In this document: positions 42,883 through 50,199 of the stretch, piece after piece
Layout: every line of letters begins with the position of its first letter
How positions within the stretch are numbered: position 1 is the stretch's first letter
Origin: Vermiculatibacterium agrestimuris
GTDB lineage: Bacteria; Bacillota; Clostridia; Oscillospirales; Oscillospiraceae
Assembly: GCF_943193085.1 (NCBI RefSeq)
Contig: NZ_CALPCU010000008.1
Span: forward strand, 23,656-87,655
Reading direction: 5' to 3'
Length of the DNA: 64,000 nucleotides
The notes under the pieces: generated by a model
Databases searched by the model: none
What the model was told of the DNA's origin: nothing
Seen by the model: only the letters and a program-made list of their open reading frames with translations
Translations under genes and position numbers: made by a program

Positions 42883-43371
42883 CTACGCCTCCTTACCCGG
42901 CAGACAAGGGGACGGTTCTTGCTGTCCCAAGGGGAGAGAAGAACCGTCCCCTTGTCTGCTTCCTTGTATGATAATGACCCGCTCGCTGTCCCCTTCTCCC
43001 CGGCGGATGTCTACCCGCAGGGCGCCGGTCATCGCGTCGGAGACCTTCTCGCTCCACTCCACAGCGCAGACGCCCCCCCGGCGGAGATAATCCTCCCAAC
43101 CGATGTCAAACAGCTCGTCGGAGGACTCCAGGCGGTACATGTCGAAGTGAAACAGGGGCAGCCGTCCCCCCTCGTACTCATTGACAATGGTGAAGGTGGG
43201 GCTGGTGACCCGGCCGGTAAGTCCCAGGCCGCGGGCCAGACCGCGGGTGAAGGCGGTCTTGCCCGCACCCAGGTCGCCGGTGAAGGCGATGACCGCCCCC
43301 GGTTCCAGCGTCCGGGCCAACGCCTCTCCCACCGCCTCGGTCTCTCCCTCGCTGTGGGTATGGTATTCCAC
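42883..43371 (-). CDS. tsaE: tRNA threonylcarbamoyladenosine biosynthesis ATPase TsaE
   Basis: A 162-residue P-loop ATPase with FTGDLGAGKTAFTRGLARGLG (pattern GxxGxGKT; about residues 30-50), SPTFTIVNEY and HFDMYRLESSDE, and EWSEKVSD. It completes the t6A system with TsaB. The last 25 residues (from about SRQGDG to the end) are encoded by a long perfect palindrome plus flanks and are not family-like, so the natural C-terminus probably ended near RVIIIQG. GTG at 43371 follows AAGGGGAG. Confidence 0.94.
   Translation of the reverse strand: MEYHTHSEGETEAVGEALARTLEPGAVIAFTGDLGAGKTAFTRGLARGLGLTGRVTSPTFTIVNEYEGGRLPLFHFDMYRLESSDELFDIGWEDYLRRGGVCAVEWSEKVSDAMTGALRVDIRRGEGDSERVIIIQGSRQGDGSSLPLGQQEPSPCLPGKEA
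42900..42959. repeat. REP-like palindromic element inside the tsaE 3' end
   Basis: Perfect 21-bp arms (GCAGACAAGGGGACGGTTCTT read from 42900, and complement at 42939-42959) flank an 18-base loop. The core GGGGACGGTTCTT resembles short extragenic palindromes that are repeated in many clostridial genomes. There is no U-tract. Here it lies within codons and lengthens TsaE. Confidence 0.75.
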
Positions 43372-43481
43372 GCCTTCACTCCCCTTTGTGATGTTTTTCT
43401 AAATTCTAATATTGTAGTATAGCATAACCGGTCAAGAAATGGTATACTATCCGGGAAAGATTTCTTCAAAAGGAGGTGGCA

Positions 43482-44666
43482 GTGTTGTCCTGGCTCACCG
43501 ATTCCCTGCGGGAATTCCGGGAAAGAGGCGATAAGCTTCTGCTGTTTCTGTGCCTGATCCTAAGCTTTTTCGGCGTGGCGCTGGTCTACTCCGCCACCCG
43601 CTACACCAAAAGCAGCCGCAGCGCCGTCGTCCAGGTCGTCGGCATCCTGCTGGGCGTGGTCATCTACATCCTGCTGTCCTCAGTGGACTTTGAGCTTTTT
43701 ACCCAGCGGGCGTGGAAGTTTCTCTTCCCCTTCTCCTTCCTCTTTATCCTCACCACGCTCACCCCCTGGGGGGTGGAGTATAACGGCAACCGCAGCTGGC
43801 TCCAGATCCCCCACTTCCCCACCACCATCCAGCCCGCGGAGATCTCAAAAGTATTTTTCATCCTCCTGCTGGCCCTTCAGTTCAGCAAGCTCCGGGAGCG
43901 GGGCATCTCCAAGCCCACCTCTATCTTCCTCACCGCAGGGCATACTCTTTTCATGTGCGGTATCATCGCCGTGGCTTCAGGGGACTTTGGCATGGCCCTG
44001 ATCTATTGCCTGATCTTCGTAGTTATGGCCTGGGCGGCGGGGGTGAAACTGCGCTGGTTCGTGCTGGCCTTTGCCCTTATCGCCGTCGCCGCCGTCATCC
44101 TCTGGCCCCACCTGGCAAGCGACGTCCACTTCCGGCGCATCTCCATCGTCATCGACCACCTCACCGGCAACGAGGCCACCCTCTATGACCAGACGATGGA
44201 CACCGGCTGGCAGCAGACCCGTTCCATTATGGCCATCGGCTCCGGGGGACTTTGGGGCCAGGGGTATCTGAAGGGGATCCAGACCCAGAGCCCCTACCGC
44301 ACCTCCCTCCCCGCCCGGATGGACGACGAGATCTTCGCCGTGTGCGGCGAGGAGCTGGGGCTGGTGGGCTGCCTGGTGCTTCTGGCCCTGCTGGCGGCCA
44401 TCATCATCCGCTGCCTGTGGGTGGCACGGCAGGCCAGCAGCTATCAATCCGCCCTCATGGCAACGGGTATGGCGGGCATGCTGGCGGCCCAGGTATGTAT
44501 CAATGTGGGGATGTGCCTCTACCTTTTCCCGGTGGTGGGCATCACCCTGCCCTTTGTCAGTGCGGGAGGCACCTCTCTGATCACCATGTTCGCCGCCATG
44601 GGGGCGGTGTCCTCCATCAAGACCCGCTCGCTGCCCAGCTGGCTGAGAGACCGCAGTCAGCTTTGA
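43482..44666 (+). CDS. rodA: Rod-shape-determining peptidoglycan polymerase RodA (SEDS family)
   Basis: A 394-residue SEDS protein with ten or so transmembrane helices that polymerises lipid II in the elongasome. The motifs GNRSWLQIPHFPTTIQPAEISKVFFIL, the DDEIFAVCGEELGLVG pattern and the C-terminal PFVSAGGTSLITMFAAMG are SEDS hallmarks. The start is taken as GTG at 43482, five bases after AAAAGGAGG; TTG at 43485 is equally possible, whereas GTG at 43476 overlaps the ribosome-binding site. Divergent from tsaE. Confidence 0.93.
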   Translation: MLSWLTDSLREFRERGDKLLLFLCLILSFFGVALVYSATRYTKSSRSAVVQVVGILLGVVIYILLSSVDFELFTQRAWKFLFPFSFLFILTTLTPWGVEYNGNRSWLQIPHFPTTIQPAEISKVFFILLLALQFSKLRERGISKPTSIFLTAGHTLFMCGIIAVASGDFGMALIYCLIFVVMAWAAGVKLRWFVLAFALIAVAAVILWPHLASDVHFRRISIVIDHLTGNEATLYDQTMDTGWQQTRSIMAIGSGGLWGQGYLKGIQTQSPYRTSLPARMDDEIFAVCGEELGLVGCLVLLALLAAIIIRCLWVARQASSYQSALMATGMAGMLAAQVCINVGMCLYLFPVVGITLPFVSAGGTSLITMFAAMGAVSSIKTRSLPSWLRDRSQL

Positions 44667-44699
44667 GCGCAAAACCTTTTTCAAACAAATCAGGAATAG

Positions 44700-44762
44700 C
44701 CTCCTTGTATTTCGCGAAGACTACCAATACCCCAATTTTGGTGTCAGACCGATACAAGGAGG
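44700..44762 (+). promoter_or_regulatory. Shine-Dalgarno-sequestering, terminator-like hairpin before the SLH gene
   Basis: CCTCCTTGTAT at 44700-44710 is a perfect complement of ATACAAGGAGG at 44752-44762. The right arm is the ribosome-binding site of the SLH gene, and TTTTTT follows it immediately before the ATG at 44770. An inner ACCAA/TTGGT pair lies in the loop. The hairpin could stop transcription or hide the ribosome-binding site. Confidence 0.6.
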
Positions 44763-44769
44763 TTTTTTC

Positions 44770-46056
44770 ATGTATAAGCATCGTCTCGCCCGTCGTCTTC
44801 TGGCCCTTGTCTGTGCCGGAGCCATGTCCTTCGCTCTGCCCGCCGCCTCTGCCCTTTTCGGCGGAGACAGCGAGCCCGCCGCCGTGGCCACCTTCTCCAA
44901 AAACGGCCCCGCGGCAGAGCCCATCACCTTCTCGCCTGAGGACTTCCGGGTCACCGGAGACGGAGAGCTGCGCTCCATCGTCCTCACCTCCCTGCCCGAT
45001 CCCGCCGCCGGTATCCTCACCATTGGCGGCCAGGTCGTCCCCGAGGGCAGTGAGGTGGCCATGAGTGCCATGGCCGGGCTCCAGTTCAGCCCTCTGTCCA
45101 CCCCCATGCTCTCCGCCACCAGCTTCACCTTTGCCCCCGTCTTCACTGACGGCAGCGCCGGCGAGGACGTGACGGTGGGGCTCTATCTCCTCTCCGCCCC
45201 CAACGAGCCCCCGGTAGCTGAGGAGCTGAGTCTCTGCACCTACAAGAACGTAGAGGTTCAGGGCACCTTCGCCGGCGTTGACCCGGAGGGGGATCTGCTC
45301 ACCTTCCAGCTGGTCAGCAAGCCCGCCCGAGGGGCCGTGACCCAGGCTGAGGACGGCTCCACCCAGTTCACCTACACCCCCTATGAAAACAAGACCGGTA
45401 AGGACGCCTTCACCTATGTGGCGGTAGATGCCCTGGGCAATACCTCCCAGCCCGCCACCGTCTCCATCAAGATCGAAAAGCAGAAGAGCAAGGTCACTTA
45501 CTCCGACATGACCGGGGTGGAGGGCCACCGGGAGGCCGTGCGCCTGGCCGAGGCCGGGCTGCTGGTCGGCGAAGCTATGGACGGACAGTATTTCTTCCAT
45601 CCGGAGCAGACCATGTCCCGGGCCCAGTTCACCGCCCTGGCGCTCTCCGTATCCGGTATGGAGGCGCTGAAGGATGTGACCCTCACCGGCTTTGCCGACG
45701 ATGAGGCCATGGCGGTATGGTGCAAGCCCTATGTCTCCTCCGCCCTCCGCTCCGGCGTGGTGCGGGGCTCCTTTGACGAGCAGGGCCGGGTGATCTTCCA
45801 GGCCGGGGAGCCCATCACCGCCGCCGAGGCCGCGGTGGTGCTGGATCGGGCGCTCAACGTCACTGACGTGAGCAGCACCATGGCAGATGCCCCCGCCTGG
45901 TGTGCCCAGGCTGTATCTAACCTGAACAGCTGCGGGATGCTCCCCGCCTCCGCCACCCTCTCTGAGCCCCTCACCCGTTCCCAGGCCGCCGTCATGCTCT
46001 CCGGCGCCCTGGATGTGATGGAAGCCAGAGACTCTGGCGGCTGGTTCCTCTGGTAA
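44770..46056 (+). CDS. Secreted SLH-domain surface protein with cadherin-like repeats
   Basis: A 428-residue exported protein. The signal peptide (about 1-28) ends near LPAASA. Two Ig/cadherin-like segments follow; the second (NEPPVAEELSLCTYKN...DPEGDLLTFQLVSKPARG, about 148-235) has the tandem D-P-E-G-D calcium-type motif of VCBS/cadherin repeats. The C-terminal third holds three SLH repeats (MSRAQFTALALSVSG, ITAAEAAVVLDRALN, LTRSQAAVMLSGALD) that bind pyruvylated wall polymer. It probably sits in the cell envelope; no enzymatic domain is seen. The ribosome-binding site lies in a hairpin arm. Confidence 0.85.
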   Translation: MYKHRLARRLLALVCAGAMSFALPAASALFGGDSEPAAVATFSKNGPAAEPITFSPEDFRVTGDGELRSIVLTSLPDPAAGILTIGGQVVPEGSEVAMSAMAGLQFSPLSTPMLSATSFTFAPVFTDGSAGEDVTVGLYLLSAPNEPPVAEELSLCTYKNVEVQGTFAGVDPEGDLLTFQLVSKPARGAVTQAEDGSTQFTYTPYENKTGKDAFTYVAVDALGNTSQPATVSIKIEKQKSKVTYSDMTGVEGHREAVRLAEAGLLVGEAMDGQYFFHPEQTMSRAQFTALALSVSGMEALKDVTLTGFADDEAMAVWCKPYVSSALRSGVVRGSFDEQGRVIFQAGEPITAAEAAVVLDRALNVTDVSSTMADAPAWCAQAVSNLNSCGMLPASATLSEPLTRSQAAVMLSGALDVMEARDSGGWFLW

Positions 46057-46069
46057 GCCGTTCTTTTTC

Positions 46070-46103
46070 AGGAGGCCCCGCCCCAACGGCGGGGCCTCTT
46101 TTC
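46070..46103 (+). terminator. Terminator of the SLH gene
   Basis: Stem AGGAGGCCCCGCC / GGCGGGGCCTCTT with a 5-base loop, followed by TTTCC, 14 bases after the stop codon. Confidence 0.85.
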
Positions 46104-46210
46104 CATACAATGGAGCCCACAATTTACAAACTGTTCATCCCTTCAAGAGTCTTGTCCATTGCTAAAATTTACCGTTTGTGCTATGATACCTCAAAAGGAG
46201 CGTGATCGTT

Positions 46211-47896
46211 ATGGAAAACGAAGTCACTGCCAAAAAGGGCCGGGGCCCCAAGAGCAAGCCGGGCCGCATCCTCACCAATCTGTTGGTGACCCTGGTGCTG
46301 GGCGGGATCTATTTCTACCTGACTCTGCCCGCTGTCAATCTCCAAAACCCGGAGTTTTTCTCCTTTATTTTTCTGCTGTGCGTGGTGTATATCCTCTGCG
46401 CTCTGGTCACCTCCGGCTTCCAGGCCAAGGGGAACGGGGGTTTTAGGGCGTATGTGCACTTCATCAAGTCCCAATGCCTGCCCATTGGCGTCCTGCTTCT
46501 CGTGCTGGTAGTGGTATTCCTGGTGGGGCAGCTCATCTCCCAGCCCATTTTCAGGGCCAGCGCCTATCGGGATCTGCTGGACGCCCCCTCCGGCGACTTC
46601 GTCTCCGATGTGTCCCAGATCTCCTTTGGCGAGATCCCCACCTTGGATCGGGACTCCGCTCAATATCTGGGGGATCGGCAGATGGGTACGCTCTCTGACA
46701 TGGTCAGCCAATTTGAGTATTCCAACGACTCCACCCAGATCAACTACCAGGGCCGGCCCGTCCGGGTGGCCCCCATCGGTTACGCCGACATCATCAAGTG
46801 GTTTACCAACCGCACCCAGGGTCTGCCCGCCTATGTGGTGGTGGATATGGTCACCCAGGAGGCCACCGTCAAACGGCTCAGCGAGGGGATGAAGTATTCC
46901 TTCTCCGAGCCGCTCAACCGCAATGTGATGCGCCACCTGCGCTTCAATTTCCCCACCATGATGTTCGCCCAGCCGGAATTTGAGATCGACGAGAACGGCG
47001 ATCCCTGGTGGATCGCCCCCCGGCTGGTAAAGACCATCGGCCTGTTTGGCGGCACCGATATCCAGGGGGCTGTGCTGATGAACGCCATCACCGGCGAGTG
47101 CACCTACTATGACAGCGCCGACGTACCCACCTGGGTGGACAACCTCTATGCCCCCACCCTGGTGATGCAGCAGTATGACTACCACGGCACCCTGGTTCAC
47201 GGCTTCATCAACTCCATCTTCGGCCAGCGGGACGTGACTCAGACCACCTCGGGCTACAACTATATCGCCATGAACGACGATGTGTATATGTACACCGGCG
47301 TCACCTCTGCCACTGCCGACCAGTCCAACCTGGGCTTCCTGCTGTGCAACCTGCGCACCAAGGACACCAAGTTCTACACCGCCCCCGGCGCCACTGAGGA
47401 GGCCGCCCGGGCCTCCGCTGAGGGCGTGGTACAGGATCTGGGCTATCGCTCCACCTTCCCCATCCTGCTCAACATCTCCGGGGAACCCACCTATTTTATT
47501 CCCCTGAAGGATGCGGCCAATCTGGTCAAGACCTATGCCATGGTCAACGTGGCCCGGTATGACATTGTAGCCACCGGCGCCACCGTCACCGCCGCCGAGA
47601 CCGAGTATGTCCGTCTGCTCAGCGACCGGGGCGTAGTGGTACCTGACGCCCTTCCCCAGACCTCTGCCTCCGGCGTTATTGAGGAGCTGCGCTCGGCGGT
47701 GCTGGACGGCAACACCTATTACTTCATCCGCCTTGCGGGGGAAGAGATCTTTTACTCCGTTTCTGCCGCCGACAGCAATATCGCGGTGATCCTGAACGTG
47801 GGCGACAGCGTGACCATTGAGCACGCCCAGGCGGACGAGGAGCATCCCTCCCAGATCCTCAACGGATATTCGGTGAGCCGGAATAAAAAGGGCTGA
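46211..47896 (+). CDS. Uncharacterised membrane-anchored protein with large exterior domain
   Basis: A 561-residue protein not assigned to a family. Three hydrophobic segments at about 22-40, 50-68 and 88-110 anchor it; a basic N-terminus (KKGRGPKSKPGR) should be inside the cell. The remaining 450 residues are soluble and Tyr/Asp/Thr-rich, with a long beta-rich region and a C-terminal small OB-like stretch. The ATG at 46211 is ten bases after AAAAGGAG; an in-frame GTG at 46202 is too close to that site. It stands alone between two strong terminators. Confidence 0.75.
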   Translation: MENEVTAKKGRGPKSKPGRILTNLLVTLVLGGIYFYLTLPAVNLQNPEFFSFIFLLCVVYILCALVTSGFQAKGNGGFRAYVHFIKSQCLPIGVLLLVLVVVFLVGQLISQPIFRASAYRDLLDAPSGDFVSDVSQISFGEIPTLDRDSAQYLGDRQMGTLSDMVSQFEYSNDSTQINYQGRPVRVAPIGYADIIKWFTNRTQGLPAYVVVDMVTQEATVKRLSEGMKYSFSEPLNRNVMRHLRFNFPTMMFAQPEFEIDENGDPWWIAPRLVKTIGLFGGTDIQGAVLMNAITGECTYYDSADVPTWVDNLYAPTLVMQQYDYHGTLVHGFINSIFGQRDVTQTTSGYNYIAMNDDVYMYTGVTSATADQSNLGFLLCNLRTKDTKFYTAPGATEEAARASAEGVVQDLGYRSTFPILLNISGEPTYFIPLKDAANLVKTYAMVNVARYDIVATGATVTAAETEYVRLLSDRGVVVPDALPQTSASGVIEELRSAVLDGNTYYFIRLAGEEIFYSVSAADSNIAVILNVGDSVTIEHAQADEEHPSQILNGYSVSRNKKG

Positions 47897-47911
47897 AAAG
47901 TCAAAAAAAGC

Positions 47912-47950
47912 GCCGGGCGGAACCAAACACGGTTCCGCCCGGCTTCTTAT
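47912..47950 (+). terminator. Terminator of the membrane protein gene
   Basis: Stem GCCGGGCGGAACC / GGTTCCGCCCGGC, loop of 6, followed by TTCTTATTT. It may also end the convergent micro-protein transcript, which has an A-rich run on the other side. Confidence 0.9.
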
Positions 47951-47963
47951 TTACGCTGGTTTC

Positions 47964-48116
47964 TCAGCAGCAGCCGTTATTGCAGCCACAGCCGTTATTG
48001 CAGCCACAGCCGCAGCCGCAGCTGTTGCCACCGCCGCAGCAGCAGCAAATGATGATGAGGATCAGGATGATCCACAGGCAGCCACCGCCGCCCCAACCAT
48101 TATTGCAGCACCCCAT
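47964..48116 (-). CDS. YjcZ-like 50-residue Cys/Gly-rich membrane micro-protein
   Basis: A short frame missed by length filters. It encodes 50 residues: a Gly/Cys/Asn-rich head (MGCCNNGWGGGG), one hydrophobic helix (LWIILILIIICCCC, about 14-27) and a Cys/Gly/Asn tail with 12 of its 23 residues cysteine or nearly so. GGGAGG lies nine bases before the ATG at 48116. The layout resembles the YjcZ/tiny-TM sporulation micro-proteins of Firmicutes, though it is far richer in cysteine. The role is unknown; a spore-envelope place is a guess based on that family and on the sporulation genes nearby. Confidence 0.7.
   Translation of the reverse strand: MGCCNNGWGGGGCLWIILILIIICCCCGGGNSCGCGCGCNNGCGCNNGCC
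47976..48011 (-). repeat. Perfect 18-nt tandem duplication inside the micro-protein gene
   Basis: GGCTGTGGCTGCAATAAC occurs twice in a row on the minus strand and encodes GCGCNN twice (residues 36-47). A third partial copy continues as GGCTGC. Confidence 0.9.
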
Positions 48117-48208
48117 ATAGAAGTACCTCCCATAAAGAGAATTTGAGACCGGCGGGTCTTCCCTGCCCGGCTCTGATACATCTTATGCGGTGGGGCGCGG
48201 TTGGTGCG

Positions 48209-48883
48209 TCATTCCTCTTCTTTGGGTTCCTCTTTTTGTTCCGGCAGCTCCCTCATCGTCCCCACACAGCGGTTGATGGGAGTGCCCAGCTGATAGAACT
48301 TCTCCTCGTAATCGGTCATCACGCCCGTAGGCCCCTGGCCGTGAAGGTCACGGGTCACCTCGGACAGAACAAAGCCCGCCTTGGGGAACTGGAACAGTGA
48401 CCACTCGAACAGGTCGTGATTGTCGGTCTTGAAGTGGATCTCCCCGCCGGGGGCGAGCACCCTGCGGTCTTTGAGCAGGAAGCCTGGGTGGGTCAGCCGC
48501 CGCTTTGCGTACCGGGCTCCGGGCCAGGGATCGCAGAAGTTGATGTACACCCGCCCCACCTCGCCGGGGGCAAAATAGGCCTCCAGATCGGCGGCGTCGG
48601 CGTCAATAAAGAAGACATTGTGGAGTTCCATCTCTCTGGCCCGCTCGGCGGCGATGACCATGGCATCGGGTACCCGTTCGATAGCCACCAGGAGCACATC
48701 TGGTTCGGCCTGGGCAGTTCCCACTGTAAAGCGGCCCTTGCCGCAGCCCAACTCCACGCGCACCTCCCGGCAGCCGGGCAGCAGCATACGCCAGTGGCCC
48801 CGGTGTTCCTTGGGATCGGTGATGACCAGCGGGCCGCAGGCCTCCAGCCGTGGGATCAGGTTGGGCTTTTTCCGCATCCGCAT
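48209..48883 (-). CDS. trmB: tRNA (guanine-N7)-methyltransferase
   Basis: A 224-residue SAM-dependent enzyme that makes m7G46 in tRNAs. The SAM motif VELGCGKGRFTVG (about 45-57) and the family motifs NVFFIDADA and VYINFCDPWPGARYAKRRLTHP are clear. The start at 48883 (MRMRKKPNL) has GAGGAAATC upstream. A glutamate-rich tail (QKEEPKEEE) ends the protein. Confidence 0.95.
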   Translation of the reverse strand: MRMRKKPNLIPRLEACGPLVITDPKEHRGHWRMLLPGCREVRVELGCGKGRFTVGTAQAEPDVLLVAIERVPDAMVIAAERAREMELHNVFFIDADAADLEAYFAPGEVGRVYINFCDPWPGARYAKRRLTHPGFLLKDRRVLAPGGEIHFKTDNHDLFEWSLFQFPKAGFVLSEVTRDLHGQGPTGVMTDYEEKFYQLGTPINRCVGTMRELPEQKEEPKEEE

Positions 48884-48943
48884 AGTGATTTCCTCGCTTT
48901 TGTGATGTGATTTGGTTTTAAGCATACCACAGGCAAGAAAATC

Positions 48944-48972
48944 TTGCAATAGCCGGGATTTTATCTTATAAT
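48944..48972 (+). promoter_or_regulatory. Consensus promoter ahead of the tRNA-Pro-like unit
   Basis: TTGCAA (48944-48949) and TATAAT (48967-48972) are spaced by exactly 17 bases. The tRNA-like sequence begins about 14 bases after the expected transcription start. Confidence 0.75.
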
Positions 48973-48992
48973 AACTTCATCTTTCTGAATAT

Positions 48993-49072
48993 CCGGGTGT
49001 GGTGCAGCTGGTAGCACGGGTGGTTTGGGAGCGTGAATGGAAGGTTCGAGTGGTTTGAACCGCAAGCCCGGA
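48993..49072 (+). pseudogene. Degenerate tRNA-Pro-like sequence
   Basis: The 5' part is tRNA-Pro-like: CCGGGTG acceptor, GTGC...GCAC D-stem and a TTTGGGA anticodon loop (UGG). The anticodon stem mismatches at both ends, and the T arm is replaced by a GGTTC/GAACC hairpin with a 9-base loop. The last bases (CCCGG) still pair with the acceptor's first five. No CCA end follows. It may be a decayed tRNA or a tRNA-like RNA, since the promoter in front is intact. From 49073 to 49168 no further feature is seen. Confidence 0.5.
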
Positions 49073-49168
49073 AGCGGCTGGGGCAGTAATTTGTTTCAAA
49101 ATCCCCCGGTGCAGATTTTCGCAGAAAATTCCCCTTTGACCACATGCTTGCCCACAGTCAGAGCAACC

Positions 49169-49197
49169 TTGCTTTTTCTCGTAAATCATGATATAAA
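49169..49197 (+). promoter_or_regulatory. Promoter of tRNA-Pro
   Basis: TTGCTT (49169-49174), 17-base spacer and TATAAA (49192-49197). The tRNA begins nine bases after the -10 box. Confidence 0.65.
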
Positions 49198-49205
49198 CTA
49201 AATAC

Positions 49206-49280
49206 CCGGGTGTAGCCTATCGGTTAGGCACTTGGTTTGGGACCAAGCCCAGGCTGGTTCGACTCCAGTCACTCGGACCA
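49206..49280 (+). tRNA. tRNA-Pro (anticodon UGG)
   Basis: A complete cloverleaf: acceptor CCGGGTG / CACTCGG (one G-U pair), D arm, anticodon stem CTTGG / CCAAG around TTTGGGA (anticodon UGG at its centre), T arm CTGG-TTCGACT-CCAG, discriminator A and an encoded CCA. It marks the border between core chromosome and the accessory region, a common target for integrating elements. Confidence 0.95.
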
Positions 49281-49320
49281 AAGCCCCCTGAAATCAACGA
49301 TTCAAGGGGGCTTTGTTTAT
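49281..49320 (+). terminator. Terminator after tRNA-Pro
   Basis: Stem AAGCCCCCTGAA / TTCAAGGGGGCTT (one bulged A), 8-base loop, followed by TGTTTATTCTTTG. It starts right after the CCA. Confidence 0.85.
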
Positions 49321-49375
49321 TCTTTGTTTCATACAACGCAGGATTTGAAAAAGTTATGGGAATCAGGTTATAGTA

Positions 49376-49404
49376 TTGGTTTATTAGTCGAATTATGTTA
49401 TAAT
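49376..49404 (+). promoter_or_regulatory. Promoter of the FRG-DUF262 pair
   Basis: TTGGTT (49376-49381), 17-base spacer and TATAAT (49399-49404), 41 bases before the FRG start codon. Confidence 0.6.
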
Positions 49405-49444
49405 CAACTTGACATATCCATTCTTGGTGATGGGAGGATTTATA

Positions 49445-50194
49445 ATGCCTATTTCTGAAAAAACGATTCATAATATCTCTGAATATATATCATCAATTAC
49501 AGATTTGAGAGCGACACACGATAAACTGTGGTTTAGGGGACACTCTGTTATTGATTACGCCCTTCAACCCACGGTATATCGGACACCATACACATGGAAA
49601 AATGAGCTGCCTTTATTGCATCAGTTTAAAGCTCGGGCTGCACGCTTTATTGATAGTCCGCCTAATACCGACATCGAATGGCTTTTTATCATGCAGCATC
49701 ATGCGACGCCAACTCGTCTATTGGACTGGTCTGAAAATGCTCTTGTTGCATTAGCCTTTGCGACACAGTACCGCTCTGGTAAGCATTCTGGAAAAGATGC
49801 AATAGTTTGGTGCTTAAACCCTCGAAAGCTTAATGCAAATGTAAGATTTTCAGCGTACGATGATGAGCCTATTCCCAATATTTGTGACAACAAAGAGCTA
49901 CAAACGATGTTTGAAAGCCCGCGGCAAGACTACCCTGTTGCAATTATTGGGCCTCAGAATACGGATAGAATCATTGCTCAGCGCGGAGTGTTTACGCTGT
50001 TTCCAAACAAAGACTCTTTTAGTTTAGAGACCTTAGTACATGCAGAAGATTTTCTATTCAAGATTATTATTCCAGAAAGCAGCATAAACTCTATTAGCGA
50101 TGATTTATACTATATGGGAATGACGGAAAGCACACTATTCCCAGAATTAGACTCTATATCTAAAGAACTGCGGAAAAACTATGAGAGGAGGTAA
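49445..50194 (+). CDS. FRG-domain protein
   Basis: A 249-residue protein carrying the FRG signature: KLWFRGHS at residues about 27-34 (the F-R-G triplet) and IMQHHATPTRLLDWSENALVALAFA (about 82-106), the strongly conserved second motif. FRG proteins are uncharacterised but occur often in phage-defence and mobile regions. The ATG at 49445 follows GGGAGG; the open frame extends a few codons further without a better site. The DUF262 gene begins six bases after its stop. Both are visibly A+T-richer than the chromosome, indicating acquisition. Confidence 0.85.
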   Translation: MPISEKTIHNISEYISSITDLRATHDKLWFRGHSVIDYALQPTVYRTPYTWKNELPLLHQFKARAARFIDSPPNTDIEWLFIMQHHATPTRLLDWSENALVALAFATQYRSGKHSGKDAIVWCLNPRKLNANVRFSAYDDEPIPNICDNKELQTMFESPRQDYPVAIIGPQNTDRIIAQRGVFTLFPNKDSFSLETLVHAEDFLFKIIIPESSINSISDDLYYMGMTESTLFPELDSISKELRKNYERR

Positions 50195-50199
50195 GCGGA

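Noticed and set aside
47964..48011. The CAG/GCC-rich repeat stretch as a CRISPR or minisatellite
   Set aside because: Two 18-nt units without spacers lie inside a coding frame with a ribosome-binding site; a protein repeat explains it.
48977..49189. A 70-codon minus-strand open frame over the tRNA-like unit
   Set aside because: It lies across a tRNA-like sequence and a promoter on the other strand and has no ribosome-binding site.
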